From Cellulomonadaceae bacterium (GTDB lineage: Bacteria; Actinomycetota; Actinomycetes; Actinomycetales; Cellulomonadaceae), in assembly GCA_031282935.1 (NCBI GenBank), contig JAITCS010000072.1, positions 1 to 5,765 of the forward strand: a stretch of 5,765 bases of DNA, given 5' to 3'. The notes under the pieces are model-generated. The model made no database searches. It was given only the letters and a program-made list of their open reading frames with translations, and was not told the origin of the DNA. Made by a program: the position numbers and the translations under genes. Of this stretch, positions 1-4,340 are shown one piece after another (within the stretch, counting starts at the first letter, position 1; each line of letters starts with the position of its first letter).

Positions 1-2
1 TG

Positions 3-590
3 CTGTTCTCGGTTTTATCTCACGCTTTTTCGCGCGGGCGCCGCGATTTCACTTCATCCTCGCAGATTGTGGCAGGGCAATACGCAATTTTGTGCGCGCC
101 AGAGCAGGCGGGGACGGCGGCACGCTTGTTGGCGGCTTCTCCGGTGGGCGTGGGTTTGTCAGGGGCTGCGGTGGTGGCGGCTGTCAGGGTGCCGACGGCG
201 CCAGTGGTGGCACCGCCGGTAGTTCTCCCACGGGCGGGCGAGCCGTCCGCAACGGGTGGCGATCAAGTTGGCGTTGGTCAGGTTGGCAGCCCGACGACGA
301 TTGCGCCTGCCGGAGCGGCGCCTGCTGAGCCGCGCAAAGTGGACGCCCGGTGGCTCACCGAGGACGGCAAGCCTCGTTACGGCGCCCTCGCAGCGGATCA
401 TCCGGATCCCGTGGTCGTGTCCACGGTCGCCGTGCCTGCGGTTGAGGGTGGGGAAGCGCCAGAACCCGTTGCCCCTCCCACTCAACCAGGGCAGCCCGTA
501 GTGGCGGTGGTTTCAGCCGACGAATCCGCCGTCCAAAAAGCGAGTGTGCCGGACAACCCTTACGCGCCCCCGCCCGCGAATCGGCGCTAA
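3..590 (+). CDS. C-terminal part of an Ala/Pro/Val-rich protein of unknown function (5'-truncated by the window edge)
   Basis: The frame is open from the first complete codon at nt 3 to the TAA at 588-590, so the 195 visible residues are the end of a longer protein. A GTG at 69 could be read as a start, but the 22 codons before it are open and plausible coding sequence, so I treat it as internal. The visible part begins with a short basic stretch (HAFSRGRRDF). After about residue 45 it becomes low-complexity Ala/Pro/Val/Gly sequence, ending DNPYAPPPANRR. I see no transmembrane segment or catalytic motif. GC is very high (45 of 60 nt in 181-240), typical of a disordered Pro/Ala tail. The basic RGRRDF stretch followed by a hydrophobic segment faintly recalls the end of RDD-family membrane proteins, which often carry such tails, but this is a guess. 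The gene converges on the lysozyme gene with a 14-nt gap and no obvious terminator hairpin between them. Confidence 0.6.
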   Translation: MFSVLSHAFSRGRRDFTSSSQIVAGQYAILCAPEQAGTAARLLAASPVGVGLSGAAVVAAVRVPTAPVVAPPVVLPRAGEPSATGGDQVGVGQVGSPTTIAPAGAAPAEPRKVDARWLTEDGKPRYGALAADHPDPVVVSTVAVPAVEGGEAPEPVAPPTQPGQPVVAVVSADESAVQKASVPDNPYAPPPANRR

Positions 591-604
591 ATGAGCCGCG
601 CGAC

Positions 605-1684
605 CTAACTGTTGAACAGCGCGACCTCGGCGTTTCGGCGGATGGTCAGGCCCTCGGTGAATTGCGGCGGGTTCACATAAAGGGGCAGTATGGTGGCTAC
701 CCTTTCATCGGAGGTTTCCCGGCTCCAATCGTATTTCTTGAAAATGCCAGCCCCAACATTGTAGCTAAAACTGGTAAGCGCATCGAATTGGTTTTGAGTC
801 AGCGGACGAGTAAAGTGTTCATTTACCGCTGTGGCATAACTCTGCAATTCGGCGGCAAGCATATCCTCGGCTTCTTGCTCGGTGATTTCCCAATCCAGGC
901 AATCGGGTTTCGTTTCGATGGGATATGCGCTCCCGTAACCGATGGTACACATGCCATCGCCGAGAATATAACCGTTCAGGTAAAGGCCCTCGAATTGCTT
1001 CAACAGCAACACTCCGGTATGGCTAAACTCTTTTTCGCCCTCAATTATCACATTGCCATCCTGCAGACCCTGATGAATTTGCGCAGCAGTGTCGAGGAAA
1101 TTGACTAATTGCGAAACCTGCGACTCTAGGGTGAGTTGATAAACCTCATCCTCGCCTGCACTTACGGCCACATCTTGGGTCAGCGCTAGGGCTGCGGTCA
1201 CCGACTCGGCAACCTCATCGGGCTTGAATAACCCTTCCCGCGTGGCAACAGCAGGTACTGGTAATTCGGAATCGGGATCTAGATGGTCGGCTAAATCGTC
1301 AATAACGGCAGAAGTCTTTGCGATTTTGCGCATCAGGTTAGGCGAAACATGTTCAATCTTTCCCACTGTTTCATCGGTAATCTCAAAAGCAACCTGTGCG
1401 GTACTAATCAAATCACCAAGGGCAGCGGGCCCATTATCCACGGAAATAGCTTGGGCTATCGCCGGTATTATTTCATCTATCGAGTCTGCCGCGATGGCAT
1501 CGGCAATTTGCGGGGCGATATCGGTCAGGTCGTCATTGGCTCCGCTAGAAGACAGCGGCATTGCGAGTAAGGGAACCGCGATGCTAGCGGCGAGTGCTGT
1601 TACGATTGTAGCTTTTAAGCCACGGTTATTAGTTCTATTATTAGTTGGGCTTCCAGCGCGGGTTTGGATACGGCTTTTAGTCAT
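605..1684 (-). CDS. Secreted protein with C-terminal GH24 (phage-type) lysozyme domain
   Basis: The 359-aa product probably cleaves peptidoglycan glycan strands (muramidase) outside the membrane. It has a long basic N-region, a hydrophobic core at about 25-44 and a likely signal-peptidase site after SGA49. Residues 50-215 are acidic, apparently helical and unrecognised, with a weak repeat (IAPQIADAIA 56-65, IIPAIAQAIS 72-81). Residues 221-359 match GH24: LLKQFEG with catalytic Glu232, TIGYG with Thr247 exactly 15 residues later as in T4 lysozyme (Glu11/Thr26), QNQFDALTSFSYNVG (297-311) and a closing GLTIRRNAEVALF. The position equivalent to T4 Asp20 is Leu241; an Asp follows at 243. Cys246 and Cys262 could form a disulfide. 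Phage endolysins are usually about 150-180 aa without a Sec signal, so this looks like a domesticated or horizontally acquired exported lysozyme. GC is near 50% (30 of 60 in 1441-1500), below its neighbours. The start ATG has no Shine-Dalgarno; see the promoter entries. An autolysin or a weapon against other bacteria are both possible roles. Confidence 0.88.
   Translation of the reverse strand: MTKSRIQTRAGSPTNNRTNNRGLKATIVTALAASIAVPLLAMPLSSSGANDDLTDIAPQIADAIAADSIDEIIPAIAQAISVDNGPAALGDLISTAQVAFEITDETVGKIEHVSPNLMRKIAKTSAVIDDLADHLDPDSELPVPAVATREGLFKPDEVAESVTAALALTQDVAVSAGEDEVYQLTLESQVSQLVNFLDTAAQIHQGLQDGNVIIEGEKEFSHTGVLLLKQFEGLYLNGYILGDGMCTIGYGSAYPIETKPDCLDWEITEQEAEDMLAAELQSYATAVNEHFTRPLTQNQFDALTSFSYNVGAGIFKKYDWSRETSDERVATILPLYVNPPQFTEGLTIRRNAEVALFNS
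1627..1647 (-). repeat. Two copies of a 9-nt repeat at 12-nt spacing in the signal-peptide N-region
   Basis: TTATTAGTT occurs at 1627-1635 and again at 1639-1647 on the plus strand. Read on the minus strand this gives two in-frame copies of Thr-Asn-Asn-Arg (residues 14-17 and 18-21) in the N-region of the lysozyme signal peptide. It is AT-rich and looks like a small in-frame duplication that lengthens the N-region. Confidence 0.6.
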
Positions 1685-1690
1685 TGTGCC

Positions 1691-1696
1691 AGTTTA
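1691..1696 (-). promoter_or_regulatory. Candidate -10 box of a leaderless promoter for the lysozyme gene
   Basis: On the minus strand TAAACT (plus-strand agttta) lies exactly 6 nt upstream of the ATG at 1684, where a -10 box must be for transcription to start at or next to the A of the start codon. No purine-rich Shine-Dalgarno is visible before this ATG, and leaderless mRNAs are common in actinobacteria. No good -35 match is present at 16-18 nt; a CCCCTAAA repeat occupies that place instead. This is inference from spacing and a 4/6 match to TATAAT. Confidence 0.4.
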
Positions 1697-1722
1697 GGGG
1701 TCGAAATCGGCCATTTAGGGGT
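1693..1722 (-). repeat. 9-bp direct repeat at 21-bp spacing over the lysozyme promoter
   Basis: The plus strand carries TTTAGGGGT at 1693-1701 and again at 1714-1722. Start-to-start distance is 21 bp, two DNA helical turns, so both copies face the same side of the helix. Relative to the lysozyme ATG the copies cover about -9 to -17 and -30 to -38, overlapping the candidate -10 box and the place of a -35 box. This geometry suits a dimeric regulator or an alternative sigma factor. No known regulator is recognised from the motif. Confidence 0.5.
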
Positions 1723-1732
1723 TGCTAAAGCC

Positions 1733-1760
1733 AAACTAGGTAGGTTGGCGCCGTTATCAA
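1733..1760 (-). promoter_or_regulatory. Alternative upstream promoter for the lysozyme gene (TTGATA, 16 nt, TAGTTT)
   Basis: On the minus strand TTGATA (1760-1755) and TAGTTT (1738-1733) are separated by 16 nt. Transcription from here would begin near 1726 and give a leader of about 42 nt. That leader would contain a six-codon ORF (Met-Ala-Asp-Phe-Asp-Pro-stop) at 1714-1694. The -35 match is good and the -10 match is weak. It competes with the leaderless promoter proposed closer to the ATG. Confidence 0.25.
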
Positions 1761-1882
1761 GTGGCGCGCGTCGCTCGTTGGCGCCCGATTGCGGCGCCCA
1801 AGTGCCCAATACCTAGATAATTGCACCATAGAACTTCTTTAACATTGCCATACTTCACCGTGCAAATCGCGCCAAACCGCGT

Positions 1883-1888
1883 TACGAT
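1883..1888 (+). promoter_or_regulatory. Candidate -10 box of a leaderless promoter for the peptidase lipoprotein gene
   Basis: TACGAT lies 6 nt upstream of the GTG start at 1895, the spacing expected if the transcript begins at the G of the start codon. There is no Shine-Dalgarno at a normal distance: GAGAG directly abuts the GTG and is too close. A weak -35 (GTGCAA, 1860-1865) sits 17 nt upstream. The match to the actinobacterial TANNNT consensus is good; the leaderless reading is inferred. Confidence 0.45.
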
Positions 1889-1894
1889 GAGAGT

Positions 1895-3595
1895 GTGTTC
1901 CTGGCTAGAAGTGGCAAAGGCGCCACTAAACTTGCTTTAACCCGTGCTATAGGGTGCCCGGTCACCGTAGGTGGCTTGGTTGCCGCAGGGTGCCTGGTCA
2001 CGGCGTGTGGCACGGCGAATCAGAGTAGTTTCGCTTTCCAACGCCCTGATATTGAGACCTCGCTAGCCGTGTCCGAATCGGCGCAACTCGCAGGCCCGCC
2101 CAGCGGCGCCGACAGCCCGCCCAGCAGCACCTCAGCCTCCCCAGTCGCCTCCGAGGACATCATCAAATGGTACAACCAAGAAATCCATTGGGGAAAATGC
2201 GAGGGCGACAACCCGCAAAGCGACTACCATTTCGATTGTGCCACCATCAAAGCGCCGCTGAGTTGGCAAAACCCAAACCAGGGCGAAATTGATTTGGCGC
2301 TAAAACGACACGCTGCCAACGGGCAACCAATCGGTGCTCTGCTGGTGAACTTCGGGGGGCCGGGCGCCCCTGGCGTGCGCGTCCTCCCGTCATTTTTGCC
2401 GAACTTCGGCGCAGCGCTGCAAAACGCGTACGACATCATCGGTTTCGACCCACGCGGGGTGGGCGAGTCCACACCCGTAGTGTGTTTCGATAGCGCAGCA
2501 GCCAAGGACGCCCAAATCGCCAAGTCATACGCGTTCACCGCTGCGGGGAACGCGGAGTTTGTCCGCGATCAGCAGGCGCTTGCGCAGGGTTGCTACGAAC
2601 GCACCGGGCCGCTGTACGGTCTGGTTGACACGGTTTCGGCGGCGCGCGACCTTGACCTCATTCGGGCGTTGCTGGGTCAGAAGCAGTTGAATTACCTCGG
2701 CTTTAGTTACGGCACCAAACTCGGGGCCACCTACGCGGGGCTGTTCCCGCAAAATGTGGGGCGCATGGTGCTAGATGGTGCCATTGACATTACTAAATCC
2801 GCTGACGAGTTGAACGTGGATGTGGCCATTGGCTTTGAGAACGCCGCGCGCGCCTTTGTGGCGGCTTGCTTAGCGGGGCAAACCGGCACTGACGGCGAGA
2901 ATTGCACGCTTTCCGGGTCGGTTGATCAGGGGATGGCGCAAATCCGCCAACTGCTTGAGCGAGCATACCAGCAGCCACTCCCAACCGAGCAGGAGCGGCC
3001 ACTCACCCAGTTGCTCGCCGTTTATGGGATTCTGGCGGCGCTTTACGACAACGATTCTTGGCCTCGACTCACCGGGGCGTTGGCGGAGGCGATCAACGAA
3101 GGCACCGGCACGGGCCTGCTCAAGCTGTCGGACTGGTACACCGAGCGCAACACGGACGGCACTTACGCCAGCAATCTGCTGCCCGAGGCGTACCCAGCGG
3201 TGACCTGCCTGGACGAGGCCGGCACGGTGGATCCCAGCAAGGCGGCGACCTACAACGACCGAATAGCAGCGGGCGCCCCCACCTTCGGCGACTTCTACAA
3301 GGATTATGAGCTGTTTTGCCAGGGCTGGCCGGTGGCTCCGGTACGCACCACCTACGATCTGACGGCTCCGGGGGCAAACGACATCATGGTAATCGGCGCC
3401 ACCAATGACCCCGCGACGCCATACCGCTGGGCGCGGGCGGTCGCCAGCACCCTCGACAGCGGCTTCCTGGTCACGTTCACCGGCGAGGGGCACACGGGCT
3501 ACGGGCGCGGCAGTTCTTGCATAGATTCCGCTGTGGACACTTTCTTGGTCAAGGGGAAACGGCCCGCGAGTGGCATCACTTGCGCCGTGGACTAG
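1895..3595 (+). CDS. TAP-family alpha/beta-hydrolase lipoprotein (S33 tripeptidyl aminopeptidase-like)
   Basis: This 566-aa protein is likely an exported, membrane-anchored aminopeptidase or esterase of the TAP (SlpD/SlpE, mycobacterial Hip1/CaeA-like) group. The GTG at 1895 is chosen because it puts a signal peptide in frame (basic N-region, hydrophobic 23-37) ending in lipobox VTAC with Cys38 then Gly; no better start occurs back to the in-frame TAG at 1829. A Ser/Pro-rich linker (about 40-85) precedes the catalytic domain. Family motifs occur in order: HWGKC (98-102), LLVNFGGPG oxyanion region (149-157), FDPRGVGEST (184-193), nucleophile GFSYG with Ser271, NDPATP with Asp505, and GEGHTGYG with His533, so the Ser-Asp-His triad is complete. 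Many cysteines (101, 115, 197, 233, 325, 337, 438, 475, 542, 563) suit an extracytoplasmic disulfide-bonded fold. Residues after about 470 form the TAP-like C-terminal region. Substrate cannot be told from sequence. The gene diverges from the lysozyme gene and is probably transcribed alone. Confidence 0.95.
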   Translation: MFLARSGKGATKLALTRAIGCPVTVGGLVAAGCLVTACGTANQSSFAFQRPDIETSLAVSESAQLAGPPSGADSPPSSTSASPVASEDIIKWYNQEIHWGKCEGDNPQSDYHFDCATIKAPLSWQNPNQGEIDLALKRHAANGQPIGALLVNFGGPGAPGVRVLPSFLPNFGAALQNAYDIIGFDPRGVGESTPVVCFDSAAAKDAQIAKSYAFTAAGNAEFVRDQQALAQGCYERTGPLYGLVDTVSAARDLDLIRALLGQKQLNYLGFSYGTKLGATYAGLFPQNVGRMVLDGAIDITKSADELNVDVAIGFENAARAFVAACLAGQTGTDGENCTLSGSVDQGMAQIRQLLERAYQQPLPTEQERPLTQLLAVYGILAALYDNDSWPRLTGALAEAINEGTGTGLLKLSDWYTERNTDGTYASNLLPEAYPAVTCLDEAGTVDPSKAATYNDRIAAGAPTFGDFYKDYELFCQGWPVAPVRTTYDLTAPGANDIMVIGATNDPATPYRWARAVASTLDSGFLVTFTGEGHTGYGRGSSCIDSAVDTFLVKGKRPASGITCAVD

Positions 3596-3648
3596 AGCTG
3601 ATAGGGGCGTTTTTAGGCTGCTGTCAGGGCGAATAGGGTTGTTTGGGC

Positions 3649-3665
3649 GCGCGGTGCTACCGCGC
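3649..3665 (+). terminator. GC-rich hairpin downstream of the peptidase gene, without U-tract
   Basis: GCGCGGT (3649-3655) and ACCGCGC (3659-3665) form a perfect 7-bp stem around a GCT triloop, 53 nt after the peptidase stop. No run of T follows. In high-GC actinobacteria such U-less hairpins are often proposed as terminators, so termination of the peptidase transcript is plausible but unproven. Confidence 0.4.
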
Positions 3666-3705
3666 AGGTGCAGGGCGGCTTGTGGAAAACTGACTAGACA
3701 GAATT

Positions 3706-4308
3706 ATGTCGGGCCGCCAAGATGGCCGAATGGAATTAGCGGTAAAAGCTCCCCCGAACAGTCACCCTTTCACGCACCACAAGCGTTTATCGCTCGATAA
3801 CCGCCTTAATTACCATAAGCCCTTATCGCTCGGTAATATCTCAAGTATTGGCGTGGGGGTCGCAATATCTTTACTTGATTATCATTGTGAAGAAATATCT
3901 TATGGCCACTTTACCTTATCAGATATCGAAATAGACGACGTAGGCGATATTACCTTGCCTAATCGAGTTGACAATTCATCGGGCGGTGACTATTTATCTA
4001 CCGCTGACTACTTATCCGACTGGGAAATAACCGACGATGTGAAAACGCTCGCCAAGGTGTTATCGCAACTTCTTGAACAATGCCGAAACTCGCAGCGCAA
4101 AGCGCAAATGCAACAATTCCTAAATCGTACCCGCGCCAACCCGCCTGCCGTGGGAACCTTCGCTGTCAAACTAGCCCAAATCGTGCAGCCCGAGCCACTG
4201 GAACTCCACGTCAAACCGCGAAACCAGGCGGTCACAATCGCAATCTATGTGACCGCCTGGGCGGCAGTGCTAGCCTGGGGCCTAGCATTAGGATTCAGAA
4301 TTGGCTAG
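3706..4308 (+). CDS. Tail-anchored protein resembling a degenerate kinase C-lobe (putative pseudokinase fragment)
   Basis: This 200-aa protein has one hydrophobic C-terminal segment (about 175-197) ending FRIG, so it is probably anchored with its N-terminal part in the cytoplasm. Residues 38-84 resemble the alphaD-alphaE-catalytic-loop region of actinobacterial Ser/Thr kinases, where the usual pattern is PLxLGE...LAxLHxxGxxHGDLxPxN followed by an acidic turn and beta strands. Here it reads KPLSLGN..., then YGHFTLSDIEID. The HGD histidine is Tyr66, the catalytic Asp is His68, the Mg-binding Asn is Asp73, and no DFG is recognisable. Residues 110-125 (DDVKTLAKVLSQLLEQ) resemble the alphaF helix, and 137-160 the final helices. 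There is no N-lobe: an in-frame TGA at 3691 leaves no room for a glycine loop or ATP-binding Lys. The start is uncertain; ATG 3706 and ATG 3730 are in frame and neither has a Shine-Dalgarno. GC is low (25 of 60 in 3901-3960). Kinase ancestry is my inference from pattern; a fast-evolving unrelated membrane protein is the alternative. Confidence 0.7.
   Translation: MSGRQDGRMELAVKAPPNSHPFTHHKRLSLDNRLNYHKPLSLGNISSIGVGVAISLLDYHCEEISYGHFTLSDIEIDDVGDITLPNRVDNSSGGDYLSTADYLSDWEITDDVKTLAKVLSQLLEQCRNSQRKAQMQQFLNRTRANPPAVGTFAVKLAQIVQPEPLELHVKPRNQAVTIAIYVTAWAAVLAWGLALGFRIG
3781..3852 (+). repeat. Imperfect 36-nt tandem repeat inside the pseudokinase-like gene
   Basis: TTATCGCTCGATAA (3787-3800) recurs as TTATCGCTCGGTAA at 3823-3836, 36 nt later and in frame. 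The first 21 nt of each unit (from 3781 and 3817) match at 17 positions and encode KRLSLDN and KPLSLGN (residues 26-32 and 38-44). The first core is also a perfect inverted repeat, TTATCG-CT-CGATAA. It may be a small internal duplication near the N-terminus. Confidence 0.6.
3987..4016 (+). repeat. 18-nt spaced direct repeat in the pseudokinase-like gene
   Basis: TGACTATTTATC (3987-3998) recurs as TGACTACTTATC (4005-4016), 11 of 12 identical and 18 nt apart, in frame. It encodes the successive DYLS motifs at residues 95-98 and 101-104, just before the helix that resembles kinase alphaF. Confidence 0.55.
4224..4260. terminator. Perfect 13-bp inverted repeat at the 3' end of the pseudokinase-like gene; possible terminator for sucB
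   Basis: CCAGGCGGTCACA (4224-4236) and TGTGACCGCCTGG (4248-4260) are exact reverse complements separated by 11 nt. The structure lies within the codons for residues 173-185, at the start of the membrane segment. For minus-strand transcripts it falls about 80 nt beyond the sucB stop and is followed by TTTCGCGGTTTG, so it could end sucB transcription. On the plus strand a second 6-bp hairpin, TGCTAG/CTAGCA (4268-4287), follows. The 32-nt gap between the two convergent stop codons has no hairpin, so this is the best terminator candidate at the junction. A protein-binding palindrome is the other possibility. Confidence 0.5.
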
Positions 4309-4340
4309 GCGAACATCCAGCCAAACTAAACTAACCAGCG

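Larger units (their letters stand above)
1685..1894. other. Divergent intergenic control region between the lysozyme and peptidase genes
   Basis: This 210-nt gap is the largest non-coding stretch of the window. It holds the promoter candidates and direct repeat described separately. Between them, nt 1740-1800 is GC-rich with three GGCGCC palindromes (1747-1752, 1780-1785, 1793-1798), two of them as GGCGCCC 13 bp apart. Nt 1801-1860 is more AT-rich. I see no RNA gene, riboswitch fold or ORF of note. Confidence 0.6.

Noticed and set aside
609..619. CTGTT-G-AACAG inverted repeat at the end of the lysozyme gene
   Set aside because: A one-base loop cannot form a hairpin and 5-bp arms are too short to be meaningful.
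662..1108. 148-codon open frame on the plus strand opposite the lysozyme domain
   Set aside because: The minus strand encodes clear GH24 motifs over the same bases; the plus-strand product has no recognisable feature and no promoter or ribosome site.
1747..1798. Three GGCGCC palindromes in the divergent intergenic region
   Set aside because: GGCGCC is frequent throughout the window, including inside coding regions (for example near 198, 316, 2103, 3396 and 5066), so the cluster is not specific enough to call an operator.
1821..1865. TTGCAC (1821-1826) and GTGCAA (1860-1865) as distant inverted half-sites upstream of the peptidase gene
   Set aside because: Only 6 bp each with a 33-nt gap; such pairs occur by chance.
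2870..3493. 207-codon open frame on the minus strand opposite the peptidase gene
   Set aside because: It lies wholly opposite the conserved catalytic C-terminal half of the peptidase gene, has a low-complexity Arg/Ala/Gly-rich translation and matches no family; it is a by-product of high-GC codon use.
605..3595. Lysozyme plus divergent lipoprotein peptidase as a toxin-immunity or defence pair
   Set aside because: The lipoprotein is a full TAP-family hydrolase with an intact triad, not an immunity protein, and no secretion system, mobile element or defence gene is visible; a shared promoter region alone is insufficient.
3681..3689. TGTGGAAAA resembling a DnaA box (TGTGGATAA)
   Set aside because: Single site with one mismatch, no cluster, and no origin-linked genes nearby.
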